64,000 nucleotides of DNA from assembly GCA_900230115.1 (NCBI GenBank), contig LT907983.1, forward strand, positions 1,116,001-1,180,000, in the 5' to 3' direction. The notes beneath the pieces were generated by a model, which was not told where the DNA came from, did not search any database, and was given only the letters and a program-made list of their open reading frames with translations. Made by a program: the position numbers and the translations under genes. Shown here piece after piece: positions 54,090-63,325 of the stretch. How positions within the stretch are numbered: the stretch's first letter is position 1; each line of letters opens with the position of its first letter. Source of the DNA: Spirosomataceae bacterium TFI 002 (GTDB taxonomy: Bacteria; Bacteroidota; Bacteroidia; Cytophagales; Spirosomataceae).

Positions 54090-55154
54090 ATGACACGTAA
54101 AATTTTAACCTTTCTAGCACTATTTCTCTCTATTACAATTTCGAGTTTTTCGCAAAAAGTGGATGAAAAAGTCAAGCAATTATTGGCTAAGACTGCTAAA
54201 GAAAACCCAGAGCTGGGACTAAGTATCGGAATTTTAAATAATGGAGAACAAACATATTACAATAATGGAAAAATCTCTAGAGACTCTGATGCGAGCAAGG
54301 TGAACTCGTATACTGTTTTTGAAATTGCTTCCATTTCCAAAGCTATCACGGCTAACCTCATCGCTCAGGCAGTAAATGAGAATAAACTTAATCTCAATGA
54401 TTACATAGAAGATCATCTTCCAGAGCAATACCATCTAAAAAAGGCTTTAAGGAAAAAAGTAACCATTTCTGATTTGGCTTCCCACCAATCGGGACTTGCA
54501 GACATTGACTTTAGAGAACTTATTGCTCAAGACGCACAACAACCGACAGCGGCTGTTACTAAAGAGGTCTTAGCAAACCTTGTTAACCAAACAGATACAC
54601 TTATCGATCATGGCAACTATCGCTACTCTACCTTAGGTCTTATATTACTAGGGCAAGTTTTGGAAGAAGTATATCAGCTACCATACGAAGAAATATTTAC
54701 CAAAAAGTTGATTACTCCCCTTTCTTTAGAAAGAACATTCTTAAAAGAATATAACACAACAAACATTGCTCAATCATACAATATGGAGGGCGGAAAGCAG
54801 GAATTATTTAAATGGGGAGTTGTGGCACCCGCAGGATTGGTAAAGTCAAGTACATCGGATATGCTTTTATATTTGGAGCACGTTTTAAATCCTCAAAGTA
54901 TTGTAGGAAAAGCCGCATTGCTTCAAGAGCACACTTTTTACAAAGATCAAGATAGGGAAATAGGACTTGGTCAAAATATCATTAAAGATGCAGGCAATAC
55001 TGTATATGCCAAAACAGGTGATACACTCGGACAGTCCTCAGTATTGGCATACAATAGAGATAAAAACTGGGCAGTGGTCATATTTATGAATCAAAACAAT
55101 GGCAAACTAAGAACTCAACTATTCAACGATATTTACGATATACTTTCGAAGTAA
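54090..55154 (+). CDS. Beta-lactamase-fold serine hydrolase (class C-like)
   Basis: A 354-residue exported protein (signal peptide to about 22, ISSFSQ). Catalytic motifs of the penicillin-binding/class C fold: SISK (Ser and Lys, in FEIASISKAI), YST in place of YxN (YRYSTLGLILLG), and KTG (YAKTGDTLG). The longest open frame begins at a TTG at 54063; the ATG at 54090 gives a proper signal peptide and I use it. Whether it cleaves beta-lactams, peptidoglycan stems or D-amino esters cannot be told. The large inverted repeat upstream may regulate it. Confidence 0.9.
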   Translation: MTRKILTFLALFLSITISSFSQKVDEKVKQLLAKTAKENPELGLSIGILNNGEQTYYNNGKISRDSDASKVNSYTVFEIASISKAITANLIAQAVNENKLNLNDYIEDHLPEQYHLKKALRKKVTISDLASHQSGLADIDFRELIAQDAQQPTAAVTKEVLANLVNQTDTLIDHGNYRYSTLGLILLGQVLEEVYQLPYEEIFTKKLITPLSLERTFLKEYNTTNIAQSYNMEGGKQELFKWGVVAPAGLVKSSTSDMLLYLEHVLNPQSIVGKAALLQEHTFYKDQDREIGLGQNIIKDAGNTVYAKTGDTLGQSSVLAYNRDKNWAVVIFMNQNNGKLRTQLFNDIYDILSK

Positions 55155-55367
55155 TTTCCCTTGACAATTTTCGCTAAAGTTGATGGATAAAACTCGCTTT
55201 TAAGACCCAAACAAAGAGCTTAATTTATAATCATTTTATGGCCTAAAAAAAACAGTCCAAAACGAGAAAAATGGCGTTCAAAAATAAGTAAAAAACAAAG
55301 CTTGAATAAGTAGCAATTAATATGACAATTTAGAAGTAATATTGTGGTCTTTTACCTAACAAATTAA

Positions 55368-56666
55368 ATGAAAAAAATAGGATCATATCGCTGGACCATC
55401 TGTGCTCTGGTGTTTTTTGCCACTACGGTTAACTACCTTGATAGGCAGGTTATTAGTTTACTAAAATCTGTACTCTCCGAAGATATGAACTGGGATGATG
55501 GAGACTATGCCAATATTGAAATAGCCTTTAAGCTTGCCTACTCATTTGGGATGGTAATTGCCGGTCAATTAATTGACAAAATGGGCACTAAAAAAGGCTA
55601 TGCTGTTGCGACTGGAATGTGGAGCCTAGCAGCCATAAGTCATGCTTTGGCAAATACTGCTTTTGGCTTTATGGTTGTAAGGGCATTTCTTGGAGTTACT
55701 GAGGCAGGGAATTTTCCGGCAGCGATAAAATCCACAGCAGAATGGTTTCCCAAAAAAGAGAGAGCTTTGGCAACAGGAATCTTCAATTCTGGAACAAACT
55801 TAGGAGCAATCATTGCACCTTTAACTGTACCATTTATAGCGGTAGCTTGGGGCTGGCAATGGGCTTTTATACTTACTGGTTTAATTGGTTTTGTATGGCT
55901 GATACTTTGGCAACTATATTACACCTCACCGCAAGATTCTAAAAAGCTTTCGAAGGCTGAATACGATTATATTCATTCAGATAAAGAAGATGAGGCGATT
56001 GAACTAGCAGCCAAAGAAGAGAAAGTGCCTTGGATAAAACTATTGGCTTTTAAACAAACTTGGGCTTTTGCTCTTGGTAAGTTTTTGACTGACCCTATAT
56101 GGTGGTTTTATCTTTTCTGGTTGCCAGATTTTCTTCAAAGTGAATACAACTTAGATATGATAGGAATGGCACTCCCTGTAGCTATCGTTTACATGATTTC
56201 AACGATCGGTAGCGTGGGTGGTGGCTATTTACCAATGGCATTTATCAATAGAAACTGGCCCGCATTCAAAGCCCGTAAAACTTCAATGTTTATATACGCT
56301 TTGTTCGTATTTCCAGTGGTTATATCTCAATGGGCGGGCGAAATAAACATGTGGTTGGCGGTTTTGGTGATAGGAATTGCGGCTGCAGCTCACCAAGCAT
56401 GGAGTGCAAATATCTTCACGACTGTATCAGATATGTTTCCTAAAAAAGCAACAGCTTCAGTGACAGGAATCGGAGGCATGGCAGGCGGCATTGGTGGTAT
56501 TTTACTTACCTGGGCAGTTCAAAAAAACATGTTTGTTTACTACCGTGAGTTGGGTCAAATAGAAACAGCCTACTATATTATGTTTTGGATTTGCGGAGCA
56601 TCCTATTTACTAGCTTGGCTAGTGATGCATATTCTGGTCCCTAAAATGGATAAAGTAAAAATCTAA
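55368..56666 (+). CDS. MFS transporter, hexuronate (ExuT-like) type
   Basis: A 432-residue transporter with twelve membrane helices of the anion:cation symporter group. TVNYLDRQVISLL near the N terminus and GAFLGVTEAGNFPAAIKSTAEWF in its core (written here as VVRAFLGVTEAGNFPAA) are ACS-family signatures typical of ExuT-like hexuronate permeases. It lies upstream of the bicupin and the SusC/SusD genes in the same direction. Import of galacturonate, glucuronate or unsaturated uronates is the best inference from sequence and neighbours. Confidence 0.9.
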   Translation: MKKIGSYRWTICALVFFATTVNYLDRQVISLLKSVLSEDMNWDDGDYANIEIAFKLAYSFGMVIAGQLIDKMGTKKGYAVATGMWSLAAISHALANTAFGFMVVRAFLGVTEAGNFPAAIKSTAEWFPKKERALATGIFNSGTNLGAIIAPLTVPFIAVAWGWQWAFILTGLIGFVWLILWQLYYTSPQDSKKLSKAEYDYIHSDKEDEAIELAAKEEKVPWIKLLAFKQTWAFALGKFLTDPIWWFYLFWLPDFLQSEYNLDMIGMALPVAIVYMISTIGSVGGGYLPMAFINRNWPAFKARKTSMFIYALFVFPVVISQWAGEINMWLAVLVIGIAAAAHQAWSANIFTTVSDMFPKKATASVTGIGGMAGGIGGILLTWAVQKNMFVYYRELGQIETAYYIMFWICGASYLLAWLVMHILVPKMDKVKI

Positions 56667-56715
56667 ATCGAAGCCTCTGGAATTTCAAAGATCAAATGAT
56701 ATCTGAAAATAAGAG

Positions 56716-56784
56716 CTGGCAAAAGTAAATTGTTAGCCAGGAAGCCTAAGACAAATGCTTTTTTGAGCAATAATTTAGGCTTCC
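56716..56784 (+). other. Two consecutive hairpins between transporter and bicupin genes
   Basis: CTGGC (56716-56720) pairs with GCCAG (56736-56740). It is followed at once by GGAAGCCTAA (56740-56749) pairing with TTAGGCTTCC (56775-56784), whose loop contains a small TGCT/AGCA stem and a T6 run. It may end the transporter transcript or act as an mRNA leader or processing site. Confidence 0.5.
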
Positions 56785-56884
56785 AATAAATTCATCTTTA
56801 TATTCAATTGTCGGACAGCCTTTTTAGTGAGAGTAGTCTGCCAAAATAAAATAGAACCTCCACTTTGAAATCAAGAACATAACC

Positions 56885-57625
56885 ATGAATAAAGTTCTCC
56901 TTTTCTTATTAACCATTGTTGTTTTCAATAGTCAAGCACAGGTTGCTTCAGTTGTTTATCCTTACGATAAACCAATGGCTGAAACAAATGGAAAGTATAA
57001 AACAAAAACTTTTTTTGTGGGAGAAACTCGCGATTTTAAACCCATGAGTTTGAAGGCATTCGAATTGCCTAAAAGCATGAAAATGAACATTAAGGAAAAC
57101 TTAATGGAATCACTTATAATCATTAAAGAAGGAAAATTGGAAGTTAGCATTAATGGGCAAACCAATATTCTTGGACCTGGTAGCATTGCTCTTTTAATGC
57201 CAGGAGATAAGCTTGGTTTAAAATCACAAGGTGCAGCATCTTATTATTTAATGCAATATCAAGCCAAAAATAAAAGTGAATTGCCCAGAGGTACTGGTTC
57301 GTTTATCAAGGATTGGGATAAGCTTGAATATAAAACCCATGACAAAGGAGGAATTAGAAATTTTTATAACCAAACCACAGCGGAGTGCATCAAAATGGAG
57401 ATGCATGTAACAAACCTAAACTCTGGCATAAAAAGCCACGAACCACACACACATAGAGCAGCCGAATTAATCATAATGATAAAAGGCAAGTCCGAAATGG
57501 AGTTAGGTGACAGTATATTCCGAGGACAAACAGGAGACATTTTCTATCTAGGATCGGATGTTCCCCATGGAATTAAAAACATTGATACGGAGCAAATCCA
57601 ATATTTTGCATTTCAATTTGAATAA
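56885..57625 (+). CDS. Secreted bicupin (KdgF-like)
   Basis: A 246-residue exported protein (signal peptide to about 19, NSQAQ) with two cupin domains. The second cupin has the metal-binding pattern H-x-P-H-T-H...E...H (SHEPHTHRAAELIIMIKG, SDVPHGIKN). The N-terminal cupin lacks the full histidine set. Relatives near hexuronate transporters include KdgF-type proteins that convert 4,5-unsaturated uronates to the ring-opened form. Location between a hexuronate MFS gene and SusC/SusD supports a uronate role; the exact reaction is inferred. Confidence 0.8.
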   Translation: MNKVLLFLLTIVVFNSQAQVASVVYPYDKPMAETNGKYKTKTFFVGETRDFKPMSLKAFELPKSMKMNIKENLMESLIIIKEGKLEVSINGQTNILGPGSIALLMPGDKLGLKSQGAASYYLMQYQAKNKSELPRGTGSFIKDWDKLEYKTHDKGGIRNFYNQTTAECIKMEMHVTNLNSGIKSHEPHTHRAAELIIMIKGKSEMELGDSIFRGQTGDIFYLGSDVPHGIKNIDTEQIQYFAFQFE

Positions 57626-58200
57626 TTGATACCTTCCGGAAATTACCACTTCGCAGCAAGAAATTATTTTAATACGTAAATAATTCTCCTTTAAATGGCA
57701 AACCCTTTAAGTTTTGCTTCGTAACTAATCCATATTTACGGCAACTCAGTCAATCTCATCTAACGAGATTTGCATGTTATATTGATAGAATCTCAACTAT
57801 CTAAAAGTATCTAAACATTACGATTTTATTAATAAAATGTAAGTTTTCCCTCCCCAAAACCCTCCCATTATTAAATAAAAGTTACCATACTTGAGTAGCC
57901 TTTTACCCTCATTTTTCTAAGTCTATGTTTGCAGCCTGTTTTGAAATCCACTCCTATTGCTGTCCTTTTTTTTAAAAATTAAAACCAATATTTAACAATT
58001 TTTAATGGGGTCGATATCATTAAATTATTAGAAATGGATAGAAAAAACACAACTTTTAATTAAAATAATTTAATAATTAGCCATATTTTTAAGCTTAAAC
58101 CTATTTATACACCAATACAAAAATCTAAACTATCTTAATTAAAGGTAATTCCATTGCCTCTATCGGCAAGGATTTACTCACACTTAACAAACCAATTCAT
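57626..58200. other. Long intergenic region upstream of the SusC gene
   Basis: 575 bp of AT-rich DNA with no coding frame recognised. TATGTTTG (57924-57931), followed by CAGCC, matches the TAnnTTTG box, with TTTTAC about 19 bp before it, so a SusC promoter with a leader of about 260 nt is likely. The long leader could host regulation (small RNA or riboregulator) but I see no known riboswitch pattern. Confidence 0.4.
57924..57931 (+). promoter_or_regulatory. Putative -7 promoter element of susC/susD
   Basis: TATGTTTG matches TAnnTTTG and is the only good match in the 575 bp upstream of the SusC gene. The -33 position reads TTT, not TTG, so confidence is modest. Confidence 0.45.
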
Positions 58201-61191
58201 ATGAAAAAACTCTATTTTAAGCTCACTCTATATCTCGGGCTATTCGGAATGCTCATGACTCATACGAGTCAAGCAACGACCTTGATAGTAAAGGTTAGTG
58301 GTCAGGTAACTGATGCCACTGACGGTTCAGCAATGGTAGGATGTTCTATCATCGAAAAAGGCACCACAAATGGTGTACTTAGTGACGTAAACGGAAAATT
58401 TAGCATAAATGTAAAAGATCAGAATGCAACATTGATATTTGATTTTATTGGCTATGCCCAACAAGAAGTTGTAGTTGGTGGCCAGACAAATATCAATATC
58501 CAATTAGTACAAGAAGCAAATCAATTAGATGATATTGTTGTATTAGGATATGGTTCACAAAAAAAATCGGATGTAACTGGAGCAGTTGGGACTCTAAAAA
58601 GCGAAGACTTTAATAAAGGAGTTGTTGCAAATCCAGGTCAACTACTGCAAGGTAAAATCGCAGGTGTGAATGTAACTTCAGTAAGTGGAGAGCCAGGTGC
58701 ATCACAAGATGTTATTATTCGTGGGGTTGGTAGTCTTAGATCAGGAACTACGCCACTTTATGTAATTGATGGATTTGTACTTGATAATTCTTCCAATGGC
58801 TTTGCGAGTAATCCCCTCAATTTTATTAATCCTCAGGACATAGAATCTATAAATGTTCTTAAGGATGCATCGGCTACTGCAATCTACGGTGCTAGAGCTG
58901 CAAACGGCGTTATCGTGATTACTACCAAAAAAGGTAAAGAAGGTAAGTCTGAAGTCAACCTATCGTTGAGCACAGCAACGTCTTCTTTGGCCAATAAGAT
59001 TGATGTATTTAGTGCCGCTGATTTTCGAAAGCAAGTTGTAAATGCTGGCGGAACACTTTTTGATGGCGGTGGGGCTACAGACTGGCAAGATGAACTTACT
59101 AGAACAGCTCGTTCAAACGCCACCAATTTATCTATGAGTGGTGCAGCAAGTGAGAAATTTTCATACTTTGCTTCATTTGGCTTAGATAATCAAGAAGGAA
59201 TTTTGAACAATAGTAGTCTTAAGCGTTACTCGGGAAGGCTAAATTTGAATCAAAATGCAATGGATGGCAAACTAAAAATTGCCTACAATTTCATAGGAGC
59301 CCAAACACAAAATAATAGACCAAACCAAGGTGCACAGGTAGTGGATATGTTACAACTGAACCCAACAATACCAGCTCTTACCAATGGTCAGCCAACTCTT
59401 TTGGATGATATCCTAAATCCACTTGCTAGACAACAAATATATTCTGACGAAGGGACAAACAACAGAATTATCGCAAATGTCTCTCCTAGTTTTGAGATCG
59501 TAAAGGGTCTAGTATATAAACTTAATTTAGGAGTTGACTTCTCTTCTACTGATAGATACATTCAGAACATTCCGTATGCATTACTAGAAGGTTTAGATTT
59601 AGGATCATTGAACTCAATTTATGCTAAAAACAGCAACCAATTAATTGAAAATACTGTCAACTACGTTTTCGATGTAGATGATCATAATTTCAACTTCTTG
59701 GCAGGTCATTCCTACCAGCAGTTTTTTTCAAGCCAGAATTCATTTAATTTAAGTGGTTTTGCAAATAATGATATTGAGCCTAGGTATCAGGATCAATCGA
59801 GTACCCAAGTAGAACCAACTACAGTGAATACTTTCGCTATCAAAAATGAACTTCAGTCATTTTTCGGAAGAGTAAATTATGGTTTTACAAACAAGTATAT
59901 GTTAACTGCTACATTACGTGCTGATGGTTCTTCTAAGTTTGGAGCAAACAACAAGTATGGTTATTTCCCTTCTTTTGCCGCGGGTTGGAACATTACAAAT
60001 GAAGACTTTATGGCTGGATCTAAGTTTACGAACTTAAAGCTTCGTGCTAGTTGGGGACAAACTGGAAACCAAGATATACCATCTAAAATTACTCAAGCGA
60101 ACTTTAATGATAGCCGTGCTGATAACGATACTTATCCGCTCAATCCAAATGCTACCACACTTGACGATTACCCTTATGGAACTATTTATGTTCGTTTAGC
60201 CAATCCAAATATCCAATGGGAAGTATCTACCCAAAGTAACATCGGTTTGGATTTTGGACTTTTTAGTAATAAACTGACAGGTACAATAGATTATTTCAAC
60301 AAGGCTTCAAGTAATATTCTACTCGAGGCAGTTCCAGCTGATCCAATACAGCCAACAGCAACTTTTTGGACTAATGTACCAAATATGGAAATTAGGAACT
60401 CAGGTCTTGAGTTAGCTCTTGATTTTCAGAATAGCAGTCAAAGCGGATTTTATTACAACTTTGGTGGTAACATGACGCTCTTGAAAAACAAGGTTGTAGA
60501 TTCACCATATGCCGTATTGACAACTGGTGCTGCTCAGGGTGCAGGACAAACAGGTGCAACTATCAATGGCTATATCAATGGAGAAGCTATTGGTTCTTAC
60601 TTCATGAAAGAGTTTATCGGAATAGGTGAAGATGGACTTAATAAGTTCAAGGATCAAAATGGCGACGGCCAAGTTATAGAAAATGATCGTATTGTTGTAG
60701 GTACCGCTTTGCCAAGTACATTGTACGCTTTTTACACAAATTTTGGGTACAAAAACTTTGACTTAGGACTTAATTTTAATGGCGTTGCTGGCAATAAGAT
60801 ATTTAATCATACGGCAATGTCGATTTTCAATAGAGGAAACTTAGCTTCGTCATTCAACACTACGGACTTTGCCGTGGCGTATGCTAACGAGGCCATTACC
60901 AACTCTAATGAGGTATCAACAAGATACTTAGAAAATGGAAGCTTCTTGAGATTGAATAATGCGACTTTGGCTTATAAGCTCAGTCCACAAAAAATTGGAT
61001 TGGGTAAATACCTAAACAATATTCGTTTTTCTCTTACCGGTCAGAACTTATTTGTGATCACTGATTACACAGGCTATGACCCAGAGATTAACACAGGAAG
61101 CTCAATTGGTGGAGTTCAAACCTTCGGAATTGATCGATTTACATACCCAAAGCCTCGTACATTTTTACTTGGACTTAATGTTACATTTTAA
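58201..61191 (+). CDS. SusC/RagA-family TonB-dependent outer-membrane receptor
   Basis: A 996-residue outer-membrane transporter of oligosaccharides. Signal peptide to about 26 (SQATT). A carboxypeptidase-regulatory domain (about 32-112: VSGQVTDATDGSAMVGCSI) precedes a TonB-box/plug region (LDDIVVLGYG and VIIRGVGSLRSGTTPLYVIDG, about 112-225, NGVIVITTKKG), and the rest is beta-barrel. It ends in aromatic F, as expected of an outer-membrane barrel. It pairs with a SusD lipoprotein 82 bp downstream. The hexuronate transporter and bicupin upstream suggest a uronic-acid glycan, but no polysaccharide lyase or glycoside hydrolase is in the window. Confidence 0.95.
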   Translation: MKKLYFKLTLYLGLFGMLMTHTSQATTLIVKVSGQVTDATDGSAMVGCSIIEKGTTNGVLSDVNGKFSINVKDQNATLIFDFIGYAQQEVVVGGQTNINIQLVQEANQLDDIVVLGYGSQKKSDVTGAVGTLKSEDFNKGVVANPGQLLQGKIAGVNVTSVSGEPGASQDVIIRGVGSLRSGTTPLYVIDGFVLDNSSNGFASNPLNFINPQDIESINVLKDASATAIYGARAANGVIVITTKKGKEGKSEVNLSLSTATSSLANKIDVFSAADFRKQVVNAGGTLFDGGGATDWQDELTRTARSNATNLSMSGAASEKFSYFASFGLDNQEGILNNSSLKRYSGRLNLNQNAMDGKLKIAYNFIGAQTQNNRPNQGAQVVDMLQLNPTIPALTNGQPTLLDDILNPLARQQIYSDEGTNNRIIANVSPSFEIVKGLVYKLNLGVDFSSTDRYIQNIPYALLEGLDLGSLNSIYAKNSNQLIENTVNYVFDVDDHNFNFLAGHSYQQFFSSQNSFNLSGFANNDIEPRYQDQSSTQVEPTTVNTFAIKNELQSFFGRVNYGFTNKYMLTATLRADGSSKFGANNKYGYFPSFAAGWNITNEDFMAGSKFTNLKLRASWGQTGNQDIPSKITQANFNDSRADNDTYPLNPNATTLDDYPYGTIYVRLANPNIQWEVSTQSNIGLDFGLFSNKLTGTIDYFNKASSNILLEAVPADPIQPTATFWTNVPNMEIRNSGLELALDFQNSSQSGFYYNFGGNMTLLKNKVVDSPYAVLTTGAAQGAGQTGATINGYINGEAIGSYFMKEFIGIGEDGLNKFKDQNGDGQVIENDRIVVGTALPSTLYAFYTNFGYKNFDLGLNFNGVAGNKIFNHTAMSIFNRGNLASSFNTTDFAVAYANEAITNSNEVSTRYLENGSFLRLNNATLAYKLSPQKIGLGKYLNNIRFSLTGQNLFVITDYTGYDPEINTGSSIGGVQTFGIDRFTYPKPRTFLLGLNVTF

Positions 61192-61272
61192 TAAAATATA
61201 GAATTCGCTAAGGTGGAAATTTTAACAAAAAATGAAAACCGGAAGTGAGTTAAACAATAAATTAATACACGC

Positions 61273-63018
61273 ATGAAAAGAAAATTCTTACTTGCATTAT
61301 CAATCTTAGCTCTTGCCACAGTAGACTGGAGTTGTACAGATTTAGAAGAAGAAATCCTTGACGAATCCTTATTTGGTCAAGGACAAGCGGAGGTTATAAG
61401 CGGAGCAATTGCACCAGCCTATGGCCAAATCTCCTGGACATGGAGACATACCAATTTTTATGGACTACAGCTCATTGCAGCTGATGAGGCTATTCTCCCT
61501 TATCGCGGTGGAACGGATTGGTTCGATGGTGGAAAGTTTTTGGATACACATAGACACACCATTACACCAGGAAATGACTTGGTAGGAAGCTCGTGGAATG
61601 AGCTTACAAGAAATATTTCTAGAGCATTATCTGCCATAGAAGTACTTCGCCCACTTGCTGCAGATGGCAATACAGTAGCTGCAGGTGCATTGAATGAGAT
61701 GATTGCTCTAAGAGCATACTTAAATATGCTAATGCTTGATAGCTGGGGATTGGTGTTCAAAAAAGAGAACTCAAGCGAAATCTCTGAAGTGATAAGAGGT
61801 CAAGTTGCTATTGATTATATCAAAAGTGAGCTTGAGTCGGTTGTGGATCGCATTGGAAATACTGGTGGACCAGGTAGATTAACACAAGGAGCAGTTTGGG
61901 GATTATTGGCGAGATTACACCTTAATATGGCAGTGTACAAAGATCCTTACGGAACACCTAGTTTTGCAAAAGCCGACATGGATAAAGTGATTGAGTATAC
62001 TGATAAAATCCTTAACTCGGGCAAATATTCATTGTCACCAGAATACTTCGAATTATTTAACGATGATAACAATTCTAACCCTGAGTTGATTTTCGCTTTG
62101 GATCAAAGAGGTGTTTTGCAAAGAGAGCATAGCCGTTGGGCATATTGGTCTATTGCAGGATCTCAATGGGGAAGGCTAGAGTATCCAAGTTCTGACGGAA
62201 CTGATGGTCCTGCTATTACTCCTGATTTTTATCAAACTTGGGTAGATGCTTACGGAACAACCGATCCTGCTGCTGATGCTCGTTTCTATCAGCACAATAT
62301 TATTGTTCCTGAGGCATTGGCAGACCTTACAGGAAAGTCACCATTGAATGATGAAGACAACTATATTTGTGTTGCTCCAGAAAACTTTGAAATGAATCGT
62401 GGAATCATACGTGGAACTCCTTGGGGACCAAGAAAAAACTCTGATGGAGCTTTCATTACATGTGAAGGAGGGTACAGGGTTTATCCGGTGAAACAAATCA
62501 AAGGAAATGGGCCAGATAAAAATGTTGGCTATGTAGATCATACCTTACAGGTTGACTTTACAAATGAAGGTAGATTGCATAAAACTGGATATCGTGTAGC
62601 TAAATATCAGTTTAGCCGAACATCCCCAAATGCTAACAATTTCAGTAGTGTAGACTTGGTGCTAATGCGACTTGGTGAAATATACCTGATGCGTGCCGAA
62701 GCAAAACTAAGAAATGGAGATAATGCAGGTGCACTGGCCGATATCAACACATTAAGAGCGGGAAGAACTGCCCGTCCAGCACAAACTCCTCCAGCATTAA
62801 AATCTATAGACTTAGATGGAATGTTGAGAGAAAGAGGATTTGAGCTTTATTGGGAAGGTTTCCGTAGAAGCGATCAAATTCGTTTTGGAAAATACGAAGG
62901 GACATGGACTGAGAAAACAAACTCTGATCCTAAAATGCGTCTCTTCCCAATACCACAAAGTGCCATTGATGGTGCTTCTAACTTAAAAGGATATCTCGTT
63001 CAGAACGACGGGTATTAA
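61273..63018 (+). CDS. SusD/RagB-family glycan-binding lipoprotein
   Basis: A 581-residue outer-membrane lipoprotein (signal peptide ending VDWSC, lipid C21). The SusD-like N-terminal domain is visible (ALSAIEVLRPLAADG, LRAYLNMLMLDSWG) and the RagB/SusD C-terminal domain carries LMRLGEIYLMRAEAKLRNGDNAGALADINTLRAGR and RERGFELYWEGFRRSDQIRFG. Length is normal. It works with the SusC protein encoded just upstream to capture and pass a glycan. A strong terminator follows. Confidence 0.94.
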   Translation: MKRKFLLALSILALATVDWSCTDLEEEILDESLFGQGQAEVISGAIAPAYGQISWTWRHTNFYGLQLIAADEAILPYRGGTDWFDGGKFLDTHRHTITPGNDLVGSSWNELTRNISRALSAIEVLRPLAADGNTVAAGALNEMIALRAYLNMLMLDSWGLVFKKENSSEISEVIRGQVAIDYIKSELESVVDRIGNTGGPGRLTQGAVWGLLARLHLNMAVYKDPYGTPSFAKADMDKVIEYTDKILNSGKYSLSPEYFELFNDDNNSNPELIFALDQRGVLQREHSRWAYWSIAGSQWGRLEYPSSDGTDGPAITPDFYQTWVDAYGTTDPAADARFYQHNIIVPEALADLTGKSPLNDEDNYICVAPENFEMNRGIIRGTPWGPRKNSDGAFITCEGGYRVYPVKQIKGNGPDKNVGYVDHTLQVDFTNEGRLHKTGYRVAKYQFSRTSPNANNFSSVDLVLMRLGEIYLMRAEAKLRNGDNAGALADINTLRAGRTARPAQTPPALKSIDLDGMLRERGFELYWEGFRRSDQIRFGKYEGTWTEKTNSDPKMRLFPIPQSAIDGASNLKGYLVQNDGY

Positions 63019-63035
63019 TAAGTATATTTTTATTG

Positions 63036-63076
63036 AAAGAGGTGTGCCGCAAATAAGCAGCACACCTCTTTTTTTA
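63036..63076 (+). terminator. Terminator after the SusD gene
   Basis: AAAGAGGTGTGC, 12 nt loop, GCACACCTCTTT then TTTTT: a 12 bp perfect stem, 18 bp past the stop. Confidence 0.92.
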
Positions 63077-63246
63077 TACCAAACTATCGTTTTCAAATCC
63101 ATACTAACTTCAAAAAACGATAAGAACAAGTCCTTACGGGGCATTTTTCAGCTAGATCGGTTAGACACTCATACTGTAGTTTATACTAAAACTGATGCTC
63201 TGAATGCTTTCCTGTAACTTCAAATAGTTTATTGAAAGGCCTGTAA

Positions 63247-63285
63247 AAGCAAAATTCTCAATAGACCCTAGTCAGTTGAGAATTT
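63247..63285 (-). terminator. Terminator of the right-edge secreted-protein gene
   Basis: AAATTCTCAA and TTGAGAATTT (10 bp perfect stem, 14 nt loop). On the minus strand TTTTGCTTTT follows. It lies about 41 bp past the stop at 63326. Confidence 0.8.
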
Positions 63286-63325
63286 ACTTTATTACTAATT
63301 TATTTCACTCTATGCTTTTAATGCT

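Noticed and set aside
57626-58200. A riboswitch in the long SusC leader
   Set aside because: No known aptamer pattern was recognised; only a -7-like box could be supported.
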